A stretch of 64,000 nt of DNA from Galeruca laticollis (GCA_963921935.1 OY998177.1:12313280-12377279), one strand, 5' to 3'. Shown: positions 43,881-55,548, counted from the first letter of the stretch. Notes: a model not told the origin generated them from the sequence alone. Numbers and translations: made by a program.

Positions 43881-44460
43881 TCCGACTTAGTAGTCTTCCT
43901 GCATCATCATCTCTAGTAGTCCAAAAATTATAAAAATAGCACTTATAATAAATTTTATTGATCATGAACCAATAACAAGTCAATAGATAAAATAAATAAA
44001 AATGTTCATGGATTATTTAAAACAAATCATTGCTATTGAAAAGTACAATAAATATTATCCAAACTAATAGAACAAACTATATTCGAATGCTTCAGACAAA
44101 GAAACTTATTACATAACCTTCAGAAGTGTACCAGTACGTCCTGTACGTGGTGGTTCGTTGGTATGTCGCCGCGGCTCTATCATTGGTATTTTAAATATTT
44201 CTTTCATTTTTGTTCTTCTTGGTAACTGCTGATCAGTGTTTCTTCTTTTTAGATGATTTTCTGTTAGACCAATTGCAAGTTTTATTAGAAAATGCCTCCT
44301 CGGGACTTCATCAACTTAATTTTTACGCGTATTTCAGAATGAAATAGGGCTATTACAGAGAGTAGTAAGAATATTTCAAGGCATTTTTTCGGTTTGGTGT
44401 TCTCCAATATTAAAACCACCCGAGACATTGGGGTGAGATGTCATCGCATTGTACAATTTC
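43881..44460. other. Mixed AT-rich sequence, no firm feature
   Basis: Nothing is clearly coding. A GC-richer patch at 44,120-44,180 reads PRRHTNEPPRTGRTGT on the minus strand. It resembles the proline-rich tails of some LTR-element polyproteins but is too short to assign. Confidence 0.3.
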
Positions 44461-44469
44461 TCAGAGATC

Positions 44470-45560
44470 GTTCCTCGACTTGATTGATTTTTTATATGAT
44501 ACTACTGTTTTCATTTCTAATAATACTATTTAGAAACAGATATTAGGTATGCCGATGGGTAGTCCAGTTTCACCTATTAACGTTCAATTTCTCAAGGATG
44601 ATCTTATCGATTCTTGTTTAGGCCATTTAACTAATATATAATAATATTCCTCTTTTGAAAGAATATGTGTATGATGTAATATTAGGTGTCCCACAAAACA
44701 ATTTAGAGCATACGTTACTTGTTTTTGACTCTTATCACGGAGCCTTACTGTTCAATACAGAGGAAAAAGATGAGATTTGCAGTGTCCTCTTTCTAGATAC
44801 TGGAATAATCAGCAAGGTGGATAACATTATTATCACTAGTTGGTATACCAAACCTGAAGCCTCAGCTATGAATCGTATCGCCAATATAAACAAAAAATCA
44901 ACCTCGTTCTAGGGATAAAAAACAGAGTTATCAGGACTAGTCACACTTCGTTACGTGTTCAAAATTTAAAAATACTTCCAACATTTTTCGTCATCAGTGG
45001 TTGTCCTAGAATACTGGTTTATTCGTTGTTGTTCGGTAGGTCCTCTATTGGTGAGGATCTTCCTAATATTATCGCTCCTCTAAATCAAAATTAACCGAGA
45101 CGGTACCTTTCTTTACCAAATATCCACACAATCAATCATAAGTTCAATAAGATTTTTAAAAATTTCCTACAATCACTTTAGCTCATAAAAATTTATAACA
45201 TTTTTTCAAAATTAAAAGATGAAGATCCTGTGTAAGATCAATCCAATGTGATGTATTGCTTTCCATATTCGCAATGCGATAAAAAATACATCGGTCAAAC
45301 CAAAGGCAAACTTAAGGACCAAATTTGCTCACATAGGAGTCATATTAGAAATGTTAGAAAAAGCTGTACTTTAACACATCACACTTTACATATGGATCAC
45401 ATACCTGATGATGGTGTCACTGTGTTGGATCGTGAGTCTAATCTTACAAACAGATCATTTTTGGAGATGTCTCACATTTTTTAAGAACATAATGCTATGA
45501 ATTCCAGAATCGATAAAGATAACATTAGCATTATTTATTCATGCTGTTCGATTTTTGGAA
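44470..45560 (+). pseudogene. PLE copy C, decayed RT to GIY-YIG
   Basis: The plus strand reads LIDFLYDTTVFISNN, a stop, then KQILGMPMGSPVSP (RT motif of PLEs, about 44,530). An altered region follows, with EEKDEICSVLFLDT (about 44,765), then a linker with several stops. A nuclease part QCDKKYIGQTKGKLKDQ (about 45,270) runs to HIPDDGVTVLDRESNL and ends near FLEMSHIF. Many frameshifts and stops mark it as the oldest PLE copy here. It differs clearly in sequence from copies A, B and D. Confidence 0.75.
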
Positions 45561-46010
45561 TCTATTTTTGTTTTTAATTCATTTGTCAAGCTCTTGGCAA
45601 TACCGCAATCCCTTTCCTCAAAAATAAAAAGTTTCTTTCGTTTATATCCTATTTTTACCTAGCAAAAATAAACAATCAGTTTCGCCATTTTCGATATAAA
45701 GCATTGATAGAAGACTCGTCGTGACATAAATACTTCTCGATTCAAATTTTTGGAAAACGGAATTATAAATTGTTAAGAGCATAAGGCGAGTTTACAGATC
45801 AACTTCCAACCCATCCCCAATATCCTAAGGTAGGTGAGATTGTTTTATGCTCCACCATTTTTTTAATACAATTATCATTAAACCCCAAACTACAGTCCAA
45901 TTTTTTTCTCTCTGAAAGTTATATGAGCAAATCGAACATTTCATTCTTCATAGTCACATGTACCTTTTTGTATGCTCCTCTTTTCACGATCCTGATACCA
46001 TCAAATTGTT
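45561..46010. other. Spacer, no feature recognised
   Basis: No clear coding or repeat signal; possibly decayed flank of PLE copy C or of the BEL/Pao fragment. Confidence 0.3.
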
Positions 46011-46014
46011 TGAA

Positions 46015-46800
46015 TAGGAAAATAAATCAACAGAAATTCCATCCTACGGACAATTAATTGAATTTTTAGAATCGCAACTTGTCCCTTATGATAATTTTTC
46101 TGAAAACCATCCTTCGACTAATAAACCTCACTGCCCTAAGCCAAATTATTATAACTTAAAACGGGTCTCAAGCCTACTATCATCAAAGTTGACTCAACAA
46201 TGTGCATTCTGATTGTCCAGAATTTCTCAGCCAATCTCCGTTTGATCGGTCATAATATGTGCAAATTGGCACATCAGTGTCTTAATTGTCTGAGCTCGTT
46301 CCACGGACGCATGTTCCTCAAAGTATTCGTGCAGAAAATTATACAAAAATTGTGAGAAGTTGAATATGCTCCAAAAACTAGCGATATACATCTCGATGAA
46401 CAAGCATGTGAACAAATTTTTGCTGAGAATCATAGTAGAGACTATTCAGGACGCTATATTGTTCCTCTTCCGTTCAAAGAATCATCTCCTACTTTTCCTG
46501 GTATACGTGACAGCTCCACGATTTTACTCACTTGAGTATCGTCTGATCAAACAGCACGATTTGCATAAGCAGTATAACGATTTCATGCAACAATACCTCG
46601 AATTAAATCATATGGAATTGGTACCCAAAAACGAACTAGGTAAAGGACAATATTATATTCCTCATCAATGTGTCGTGAAACCTGATAGTGTATCGACAAA
46701 GCTGAGGCTTGTTTTCGACGCTTAAGTTAAAGCTTCAAATGGCATATCTCTGTTTATATGTCGGACCCAAACTCCAGTAAGATATTGTTTCTATTATAAC
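46015..46800 (+). pseudogene. BEL/Pao LTR retrotransposon fragments (gag piece and RT start)
   Basis: A gag-like segment (IPSYGQLIEFLESQLVP, about 46,040) ends at a stop near 46,210. After a gap, a segment HLDEQACEQIFAENHSRDYS leads to YIVPLPFKES (about 46,455), the characteristic region before the BEL/Pao RT. This is followed by YNDFMQQYLELNHMELVP, YYIPHQCVVKPDS and TKLRLVFDA, a stop, and a faint continuation. Protease and most of pol are absent. In complete elements this RT copies the RNA genome. It is clearly a dead relic with at least three breaks. Confidence 0.75.
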
Positions 46801-46934
46801 CAATTTTCAACTTTATAAATTTCTTATGTGAACCGACGTGAAATAGATGTACAGAATGATCTTATTTTCTCCCGAATTTATTGATTATCAAAGAATTTTC
46901 TATTGTTTCTCACCTGAGGAAGAAATTCAAGAAT

Positions 46935-47200
46935 ATCATCAATTTTAAAATTGCTAATAAAACAGCACTAACAATTAGATCAATTTTCACTAAAGTGAAA
47001 GATAAAAGTCCTTCGCTTACTAATGTTGTGTACAGCATTCCATGTAGGGACTGTGATAAACAATATATTGGTCAGACTTTAAGGTCACTGTCAAGCCGTA
47101 TTGTCTCACATAACAGCGACTGCAGATTACACCCTGAACGGTGCGCGTTAGCTTATCACGTTCATTCTCTAATCTGTTATTTGACTGGGGTAAATATATC
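46935..47200 (+). pseudogene. PLE copy D, GIY-YIG segment
   Basis: Reading from NFKIANKTALTIRSIFTK through SPSLTNVVYSIPCRDCDKQY to IGQTLRSLSSRIVSHNSD and LHPERCALAYHVHS, all in one frame. It is nearly identical in protein to copy A. It begins with the same 24 bp at which copy B breaks off (43,856-43,879), so it may be the displaced continuation of copy B. The nuclease C-terminus is lost after about 47,200. Confidence 0.85.
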
Positions 47201-47535
47201 GGAACTGTTAAAACTTATTGTATCTTTTTCATTAAAAATATCCAAAGACAAGAATTCATACATGTTTTATTCAATCAATATTATTTCTTTTTCTTAGCTT
47301 ATAATCCGAGGGGTGTCGTTTCTCTGTTTTAATTTGTCACTTATATACCTAAAGTGACTCCCCTGATAACACATTTTCCCCTGGTGCTTAAAAAGCACAA
47401 AACCTCCTCACACACGATACATGTCAAGTTTTTGACAGTCATGCCATACACTAAAATGAAAATTATTGATTTGTTTGGAAATAATCGAATAAATCTCACT
47501 ACATTACATATTTGAGAAAAAAAAATTGTTTTGGC
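47201..47535. other. Spacer, no feature recognised
   Basis: No coding or repeat signal recognised. Confidence 0.35.
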
Positions 47536-47588
47536 TTCAGGGCTGGATCCACGCGCGTATTTTCTGGCTGCAGGAGTCCAGCCCTGAA
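47536..47588. repeat. Perfect 12-bp-stem hairpin
   Basis: TTCAGGGCTGGA and TCCAGCCCTGAA flank a 29-base loop containing ACGCGCG. It is GC-rich in an AT-rich setting and could be the tip of a small foldback element. Confidence 0.85.
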
Positions 47589-47790
47589 TCGAATTTTTGA
47601 AAACATATTACAAACAAAAATTACTCAATAATGAATTATCTTCAAGATTCATTTAAATAATTTTCCATTATTTCATAATTTGGATGCCTAAAAAAAAGAA
47701 AAGCTATTTAGAGCTTCAAGCAAACTACAACTTTTCGTTGACGCATTTCAACCAAAAGTTACTGCAGTCTGTATTATCAGTAGTAATACC

Positions 47791-47957
47791 ACAAGTGATT
47801 GAATTTTAGCGATAAGTCTGTCGATTCATTTTTGAACGAAACTGAATTATTCCGAGAAAACACCACGAGTCCGCAGGACGAGTGGTGTTTTCTCAAATCA
47901 ATTCAGTTGAGATCATAAATGAAAGACAGATTTATGAGATAAATTCAATCACGAGTG
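47791..47957. mobile_element. 167-bp foldback (MITE-like) next to the Crypton exon
   Basis: An imperfect palindrome. The outer arms read GTGATTGAATTTTA / TAAATTCAATCAC, the inner arms GAGAAAACACCAC / GTGGTGTTTTCTC, meeting at GAGTCCGCAGGAC. The whole can fold into one long hairpin with a few bulges. It abuts the truncated Crypton-like exon at 47,966, so it could be the element's terminal structure or a later insertion that cut the gene. Confidence 0.8.
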
Positions 47958-47965
47958 GAATTTTA

Positions 47966-48346
47966 TTAGATTATTTCACAAACAGAGTGAAAAACAATAT
48001 CTTTGAATGGGTCGAAACTTCGTCCATATTCATTATAGAATTTTTCTTGCAATAATCTAGCACTCACATTCCAAATCGTCTTCACAACACATTCCTTGAA
48101 ATCAGAACCATCGATTTTCCTCATGTTGAAGCCCCAGTCCTTCAAAATAATAGCTAGTCCCTCGACAGGCGTTGCTTCATCTAATAGGTATTTTCGTTCA
48201 TCGTAAAATCTGGTAAATTGCTTCCAAATGTACTCCTTCGCTTTCCTCGTATTTTTCGGTATATTTTCATCGAATTTTTCGTTGATTGATTCGATAGAAT
48301 TCATCCCAAATCTACTCATTTTTGAATGCGTGCACAGCGTAATCAC
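47966..48346 (-). CDS. N-terminal exon of a Crypton-like (tyrosine recombinase) protein
   Basis: A 126-residue frame, with alternative starts at 48,346 and 48,319 (MSRFGMNSIESINEKFDENI). It contains a helical segment NTRKAKEYIWKQFTRFYDER, then LAIILKDWGFNMRKIDGSDF, then ECVVKTIWNVSARLLQEKFY and YGRSFDPFKDIVFHSV. This is the SAM-like N-terminal DNA-binding region seen in insect Crypton-derived proteins, which precedes the catalytic recombinase domain. The frame changes to CEII and stops exactly where the foldback element begins. The catalytic Arg/His/Tyr part is not adjacent. A related C-terminal catalytic fragment lies at 62,751-63,080 but cannot belong to the same gene because its order is reversed. 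Confidence 0.6.
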   Translation of the reverse strand: MITLCTHSKMSRFGMNSIESINEKFDENIPKNTRKAKEYIWKQFTRFYDERKYLLDEATPVEGLAIILKDWGFNMRKIDGSDFKECVVKTIWNVSARLLQEKFYNEYGRSFDPFKDIVFHSVCEII

Positions 48347-49239
48347 TTATATTTGACGTTTAACTGTCACATGCACTGTAAACAAATCTGAAAACACCGA
48401 ACTTGACTGGAGCTTCTGATTGGTTCATTTCGTAGGTGAGTAAAATAGTCTCCATAAGATCTTAAATTCAAAATTTAAAAATCAAATCTCAACTCCTTAA
48501 GGTAGATGTACTGCGACCAAAAATTTATGATATACGGACGCGCCGACATCATGCTCAAACTTGGACAGTCCTCTTAAATAGTCATGAAACGGATATTCCC
48601 GCAAAAATCCCGACTTTTTTCACGCTATTACAATACTTTTTTTTCTGACATTCGGTATTCGGAAGTAAAAATCTTGATGTTATTGATATTGAATAAAACA
48701 GATAACATTTCATCTAGCATCACAAAAAACCAAATAATCTATATTCCCCTGATTCGGCTTTCGCTATTTGCTTTAACAACATAACATTTTTTATAACTGA
48801 ATATTTCATTGCCGCCTCTATACAGCTCGTTATTTAAATACGAAGTTTGCTTTTTATATAAACATATTTTTCGAACTCTGTTCATAAAGAATATGCCATC
48901 TTGCAAATTTAATTACCTATTTTGTGACCGCAACTTGTGTGTTTCTATTTCCGAAGTAAGTAGACACGAAGGTTGATATATTTTATTTTCATTCTCCATG
49001 TACTGTCACGTCACCATTCATTTCATTTACCAAGTCAAGGGTATTTTCCGGCTGGGAAACAACTGATTCAATTCTGACGCTCCTGAAAAATTCAATGGTA
49101 TCGGTAGAAGTAATTCATGAGGGATATGGACATTTGTGTTATTTGAACGTACCTACCTGGAAATCTGGGTTATTGTTTAAAATAAAACTGCACGTTTGTA
49201 GTCGTTTATTGTTTCCATATGCTACTTTTTTGTAATCAA
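48347..49239. other. Spacer, upstream region of the Crypton-like exon
   Basis: No coding motif. On the minus strand the first few hundred bases would be the promoter side of the exon; an ACCGAACTTGACTGG (48,398) recalls the GTCAAGTTCGG motif of 1.3 and 26.2 kb. Confidence 0.35.
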
Positions 49240-49612
49240 TTAAATAATAATATGTTTATTTGTAATATTACATTCACATAACAAATCAATTGTACAAGGT
49301 ATAAATATATATCAAATATACATAGAAATTTCGAATAATCCACTATCCAATACAAACAAACACTAAACACCATAAACCCAAAAGCTGTCCGTGGTTATTA
49401 GGTGTGATAGTATTTATGCCATTAATGGAATTTGTTCACTCAAATTACAGTTACAATCACAAAACACAATATAAGAATAATATGATCCAATATTACAACA
49501 ATAAAGAACAATTCAATATTACCATAATAAAATGCAACACAATATTAGAACAATAAAATGCAAGAGACACAATAATAAAACAGAATACAAGATCTTATAC
49601 CTATTTTAATTT

Positions 49613-51413
49613 CTATTTAAAGTCAAATTCACACCGTTCTCTTTCAGATTCTAAAAGATACTCAATAACCCTACTTTTAAATTGATGAGGTGACTTCGAT
49701 AGTTCTATTTTAGATGGAAGTAAATTATAGATTTTAGGGCCCAGGAACATGTAGCACTCCTGACCTACTGTTTGACGTGCTGTGGATTCTTTTATTCTAT
49801 TCTGAGCTTTAGCTCTGGTTAAGTAATTATGGGATATATCTTTAAAAGTATTATTCTTGTAAAAAAATGTAGCTATCTTTAGAAAAAAATTCTGCCTTAT
49901 GTCAAGAATTTTGGAATCTCTATATACAAGATCAGACGAATAAACACGATTTTTCCCCAACATTATTTTCAAAAAATATTTTTGTATGATCTCTACTTTA
50001 TCTAACCACATATTTGCTGCTCCACCCAATCCTAATAATCCGTATGTAAGTCTTGAGTGTATTAATGCGTAGAATAACATCTTTAGATGTTGCAATTGCA
50101 TAACTTCAGCCATATACTTAAATTTATATAGAAAAGTTCTTAATGTTTTTATTACGTGATAAATATAATAATTCCATCGCAAATGGCTATGCATTATGAT
50201 TCCTAAATATTTATTTTCATTGGTTGACTGGATATGCCGCATTTGTTCACTATTCGTTCCCATAAGTAAAACATCATAATCGGGAAGATTAGTTTCATAA
50301 GTTGTCAACGGGAGAAATACAATTTTCGTAAAATTAACAGTGAGCAGATTATGATTGAACCAGTCAAATATTATTTCAAGATCATCCTCTGCTATTTCTT
50401 TTAACTCTGCCCATGTATCGGCTGTATAGAACATCACTGTCGGCAAAACGGGCCACTTTTCCATATGTTTTTAAACTTAGTAAGCTGTTTATGTAGACAT
50501 TAAATAGAATGGGACCAAGAACGGTGCCTTGAGGGATAACACAGTTTACTGATTGAGGGTTACTGTAACTACTGCCGATATGTACACACTGTTTTCTATT
50601 AAATAAATAATTTTTAAATAAATCCAGGGCCCTACCCCTAGTTCCTGTATCTTCCAAAGCCTCCAATAACTGCTGATAATCAACCGTATCAAAGGCCTTT
50701 GCATGATCAAGAAATAACACTAACGCTGGTTTACTCTTATCTACTATTGTGTACATTTCTTTGGTCAAATCGGCTATCGCATCCTCTGTTGATTTATTCT
50801 TTTGAAATCCAAATTTCTTAGGTGAAATAATATTATTTTCCAAAAAAAGGATTACATTCTACTTTTACCATTTTTTTAAAAAATTTTTGCAAATATTGAA
50901 GTTAACGAAATTGGCCTGTAATTAGAGGGTTGACACTTATTATTTTGTTTATATATTGGTTTTATCACGCAAAATTTAAATTGATATGGACACTTGCCCT
51001 GGAGATCAGCCAAATTGATCAGATATGTTAGCGGATGTACAGTTTCTTCTTTGATTTTTTAAGTATTTCAGCTGTTATGCCATCCATGCCCGGTGTTTTA
51101 TATTTTTTTAAATTTTTTTATAATTTTTACTATTTCACTTGTATCTGCGGGGTCAATTAAAATTGACTTTGGACAGGAATTTTGTCGTCCTGGTTGAGGT
51201 GTATTTGGTTTTTTTTTTAAATTTACTAGACAGGTCTGCTCCAACATTTGAAAAATAAACATTGAATGTTTCGGTTATTTCCAATGTATTTGTAACTTTG
51301 ATATTATTTTCATTAAATAACTCTTTGACTTCTTGTTTTATAAAAACTTTACCACTGATTCGATTAATTAACTTCCATAGATTACGCGGAGAAATTTTAT
51401 TGTCTGGTATCAT
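49613..51413 (-). pseudogene. LINE reverse transcriptase, frameshifted
   Basis: The pre-RT linker is at 51,413-51,153 (SPRNLWKLINRISGKVF, then TETFNVYFSNVGADL). The RT proper is at about 51,120-49,613: SPKKFGFQKNKSTEDAI, LVLFLDHAKAFDTVDY, VIPQGTVLGPILFN, a damaged catalytic box (ARFADSDVLY, one base off from FADD), then KYLGIIMHSHLRWNYYI and a long C-terminal part ending at 49,613. At least three frame breaks. It would copy RNA by target priming. Similar in layout to, but distinct in sequence from, the CR1-group RT at 33.6-35.1 kb. Confidence 0.8.
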
Positions 51414-51873
51414 TTTCTTATGAAAATATATTTTCGCTTTTTTAATAAGCTTATCGAGTTTATTTCCATAGTTAATAAATAGTTGTTAAGAATTCTCATC
51501 CATTTTCACTTGATAAGTTTAATACAGTTTATCTCTGTGTAAAATAGATTTAACAAGGCCCTGAGTTATCCATTTTAATGTTATCAGTACAACCTCAAAT
51601 ACAATCTAGAAAAGTATTTAGAAAACAATCCTAAGCATTTTGTGTTTCATTCATTCTATACAGTACATTCCAATCTATATTTCTTAGTTTATTTTTTAGA
51701 TGTGTGTAATTAATAACGTTTTTAGGAATAACATATTTGGGTACGTTACATGATGTAGTTGATAAGGAAAAATGGAGAAGTACACTACGATGATCGGTGA
51801 TATTGGTGTCTAATACACAGGCGTCACAAATATTTTCGAGATTTTTATCTCTAAATTTTACGAATGCATGATA

Positions 51874-52808
51874 TACGAGGTCTAATAAAAAAATAACCGT
51901 TATTTTCGAATTTCGTTAGTTACGTATGTTCGATTTTCGCATTTTTTTCTGTAATGTTGGTACACATGTCTGTTATATATGTTGGCAATATCAGCAATTT
52001 TGGATTGTCAGTTTGTTTTTGACAGATAAAAAGGTTAGTCGTGTGTTGACGTGCTCTTCGATTTTTTACTATTCGAAAAAATGGATCAAAGAAACTGTAT
52101 TAAGTTTTGTGTGAAAAATGAAATTAAATGCGCAAAGACATTTGAAATGTTGACTGTGGCGATTTGCGAGTCTACTATGAGCAGAACACAAGTTCAATTA
52201 TGGAAGCGTCCAGAAGAGCCATGATCGAAAAAAGCACGTCAAGTTCGGTCAAATGTGGAGGTTTTGCTCACTGTTTTCTTCGACTGCAATGGCGTGGTGC
52301 CTCATGAATTCTTGCCACAAGGTCGTACGGTCAATAAGGAATACTACCTTGGAGTTATGCGCAGTTTGCGCGAAACAGTTCTTCAGAAACGCACAGAATT
52401 GTGGAAAAAGCAATCATGGATTTTGCATCATTATAACGCACCAGCTCACACATCGATGCTTGTGCGTGAGTTTTTGGCCAAAAACAAAACCGTTATCATG
52501 CCTCAACCACCGTATTCACCGGACTTGGCCCCCGCTGACTTTTTCCTCTTCCCAAAACTGAAGACACCAATAAGAAGAAAGCGTTTTGCTACGATTGAGG
52601 AGATAAAAGAAAAATCGAAACAGGAGCTGTTGGCGATACCAAAAAGCTCGTTTCAGAAGTGTTTCGAGCATTGAAAAAAAAAACGCCGGCATACGTGTAT
52701 TATATATGAGGGGGATTACTTTGAAGGAGACAACATAGTTATTGATGAATAAATAAATACTTTTTGAAAAAATTGAAAATAACGATTATTTTTAGATCAG
52801 ACCTCGTA
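51874..52808 (+). mobile_element. Internally deleted mariner transposon
   Basis: The ends read TACGAGGTCTAATAAAAAAA at 51,874 and, reversed, TACGAGGTCTGATCTAAAAA at 52,808, extending to about 30 bp of inverted repeat through CGTTATTTTC. TA duplications flank it (51,872-51,873 and 52,809-52,810). It lies inside the endonuclease region of the minus-strand LINE. Full-length mariners are about 1.3 kb, so roughly 400 bp are missing. Confidence 0.9.
52081..52674 (+). pseudogene. Mariner transposase, internal deletion and catalytic Asp lost
   Basis: It starts at ATG 52,081 (MDQRNCIKFCVKNEIK). The N-terminal helix-turn-helix is followed after 43 residues by SRTQVQLWKRPEEP and a stop, which joins the first HTH directly to a segment normally found after the first catalytic Asp. 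The deletion removes the second HTH and the first Asp. The rest (52,255-52,674) reads LLTVFFDCNGVVPHEFLP, then WILHHYNAPAHTSMLV, where the second catalytic Asp (HHDNAPAH) is Tyr. It ends with YSPDLAPADFFLFPKLK, which keeps the third Asp. This copy cannot catalyse its own movement but has intact-looking ends. Confidence 0.9.
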
Positions 52809-53499
52809 TACAAGATCCTGATGAAACTCTCGTACACCCATTCATCGTCGAGATGAACCCGTACTCGCTCATAATATTCAGATAGTCCATTGCTATTTTG
52901 TCTTGTAAATTAGCAAGTAAAATATTTATGTTTATATCCCCAACGATAACATTTAAGTCATAAGCATCTTTTGAATTTTGTAAGGAATGCTGGAGTTTGC
53001 TTATGAACTCTTCTTCACTTGTAGAAGGAGATCTATAAATGCATGATAATAGTATGTTGCAATTATAAGCACTAATCTCTATAATATTACTGCTAGCAAT
53101 TTGTATTATTTTATAATCTTATTGAAATGCATTATTTATATACACAAGAGTACCATCAGCCCTGTTAAAATCAGCATTATTGTATATTATACCGTCTCCG
53201 TCCCTCTTGCACATATTGACATCGAAACTATCCTATGTCTCAGTCAGAATTAAAATATCAAATGGTTTTTCAAATAACTTTAGTAAACATCACATGTATT
53301 TTTGTTACAATTTAAACTTCTTATATTTTGGTGTATTATATTGAGACCAGCTTTGTTTTTTATTAATTTATTGTAGTCCTCAGCCGTCTGCAATACGACA
53401 GTTGGGAATGCGACATAACTATAGTCCTTTATGAAAGGGTCCATTGACTTATACGGTAATAGAAAGACAAAACAATCCTAAAACTAAGCTTAAAAGGTT

Positions 53500-54230
53500 A
53501 AATACAAATTTAAAACTATTCTTTTTGGGAATTCGCTCGAGTTGTTCTGAAATGGCTTTTGTTTGAACCCTGAGGTTTGTTTCGTTCTTCCAATAGTTTG
53601 CCTTCTTCCTCTTCCTTGCATCTCAAGTCTTCTTTTTTCTTAACTTCCTGTTCTTGTTGATCTAATAAGTCTTCTATTAATTCCTCAACTCTGTAACCTT
53701 TACCATTTACAAATAGTTGTTCTCCTCATATATAGCTTTCCCTTGTTTTGTTTTTTCTGGCTTCGGATAGGTGCTTCCTTAAAGTTTCTTGTTTTTGCTT
53801 TTTTGAATCGTGTTGTATAAAAACATTAGTTTCTCGTAGCTTTCTGGAGGTTTGTAGAACAGCTATTTTAGTGAATTGGGAGATAAACTCAACTTTAATT
53901 CCTTTAGGTTCGGAACTACCAATATAATTTAAATTACCAATTTGATTATCTTTCCTTTTATTCTCTCTATGTAAATGTTCAACTCTATTTTTAAGTGAAT
54001 TATTTTCTCCTTCTAAATTAGTAATTCATTGATTAAGGTTATTAATTTTCAATATTAATCTAGCTTCATTTCTTTTTTCAATCCTTCTTTTGTTTTTCTT
54101 GCTTCTTCAACAATCTTCTCTTCTATTTCTACTTCTATTTTATGTATTTCTGTTAATATTCCATCTAATTGGTTGACATCTGGCGTTCCTATATTAGAAA
54201 TGAATTTTGTGTTTGCCCACCTTTAATTTT
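53500..54230 (-). pseudogene. LINE ORF1, coiled coil and L1-ORF1-like C-terminus
   Basis: The minus strand reads an Asn/Glu-rich coiled coil (ITNLEGENNSLKNRVEHL, then HRENKRKDNQIGNLN), then GIKVEFISQFTKIAVLQ, SRKLRETNVFIQHDSKKQ and TLRKHLSEARKNKTRE. The order coiled coil, single-strand nucleic-acid-binding fold and 'KxL...A(R/K)xxx' C-terminus resembles the transposase_22/L1-ORF1 type found in several insect LINEs. Multiple stops break it. It would coat the element RNA. Confidence 0.55.
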
Positions 54231-54235
54231 TTACT

Positions 54236-55340
54236 CTATACTGATAGCCGGAATCAATTATTACTTAGCAATTATCGATTTTGTTTCTTATGTACTTTGC
54301 TATATTTAATTGTAGGTTATGAATGTAAATTTTAGTTATATCTCAATTATTTCTGTTGATTTTAAGTTAAATTGTTAGCTTTTCACTTTCTCAGATCGGA
54401 TTCATCAATTATATCCTATATGTTTCAGTACATACCATAGATTTTTACACTTCTTAGAGACTTGCGACCACCAGCTCTATATACTTTGAGCGACCACACA
54501 AATGATTGAATGGAATAAAAATAGTTATATTTCTGTATCAAACTACGTGCGAATTTAGAAACATTCTGTATAGGTTATTATTCACAAAAGTTCAGCAAAT
54601 ATATTATTTATATCTAATGAATAAAGTATGATACAATAATTGTAGATATTTAATATGATATAACTAATCGTTCATTTCCATTAGCTTCAAATGTCAATAT
54701 TACGACCTCTATAGATAATTGAAGCGGTTTACTTCAATTTCATCTATTGACGTGACAGGACAACAATTGCGTGAAGATATTTCTGGGTTCGCTTTTAACA
54801 TTCAGTCAAATTATATTAATGGAATTTTCAACATCATTACAAAACCATAATTGTAACTGCTGCGCAAATTGCTGCATAAATATTTTTCGGTTCAAAGTCA
54901 ATTAATAATTCTTTGGCCCGGTCATACATTTTTGATATTGAATTTTGTGTTAATTTTTGCAGTAAATTTAAATTAATGTTGTAACTAGTTGCTGAAGATT
55001 CACTATCATAATATTATTTAGAAGAAAGGAAAATTACTTCTTATTATAGATACGTAATAAACAGATACAGATATAATTTTGCTTCGAATTTCATTTCATC
55101 GAGCTCTATGTCATCACTGAAGTACAAACCAAAAACTAAGTAAGTGACAACACTCATTTATTGGGAAATCAATTTTTTATGAAATAGTTAATTGGTTTTT
55201 AAATTAGAGCATCAATTTTTTGAACTTATCCTCATATGCGTGCACATGAAATACCCTAGAAGTATGTTTTGAAAGGAAAACGTTGTTTGAGACCCACAAA
55301 AGCAAATTTTATCAAAATAAAAAAAAATTGCCAATAAAAA
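54236..55340. other. Spacer, no feature recognised
   Basis: AT-rich DNA between the LINE and PLE-related sequence; no coding or repeat signal. Confidence 0.4.
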
Positions 55341-55359
55341 ACAAAGTATGTAATTTAAA

Positions 55360-55500
55360 TCTGTCATTCTGACGATGATAACAATATCGAAACAATTGTC
55401 AATTTCTTAGAATTATTAATATTCTCTCAATATGTTGTGAAATTATCCAGAAACAGTTAGTTTCATTCAAAATAGTAACAAAGTACGTTTTGTTTACAGT
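55360..55500 (+). repeat. PLE arm fragment with hammerhead-like stem-loop
   Basis: Matches the right PLE arm at 7,970-8,086: TGTCATTCTGACGATGATAA, then TATCGAAACAATTGTCAATT, then TTGTGAAATTATCCAGAAAC and AGTTTCATTCAAAATAGTAA. The arm stands alone, with no coding core. Confidence 0.8.
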
Positions 55501-55548
55501 TACACTAGCGAGATAAATCTTATTTGAAACTTAACTAGAGTATGATAT

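Larger units (their letters stand above)
51600..53330 (-). pseudogene. LINE AP-endonuclease, split by mariner insertion
   Basis: The upstream part (53,330-52,811) includes LLSCIYRSPSTSEEEF and YDLNVIVGDININIL. The downstream part (51,871 to about 51,600) includes YHAFVKFRDKNLENI and NITDHRSVLLHF. Removing the mariner with one TA copy joins the two halves in one open frame across the site, so the insertion came after the LINE. Catalytic residues of the GD(I/F)N and DHR boxes are present. Confidence 0.7.
49240..54235 (-). mobile_element. Jockey/CR1-group LINE interrupted by a mariner
   Basis: Minus-strand element: ORF1 (about 53,500-54,230), AP-endonuclease (about 53,330-51,600, split by the mariner at 51,874-52,808), RT (about 51,413-49,613) and a 370-bp 3' UTR ending ACAAATAAACATATTATTATT (given in part) at about 49,245. 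Several shifts and stops are present. The 5' limit is uncertain. Confidence 0.8.
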
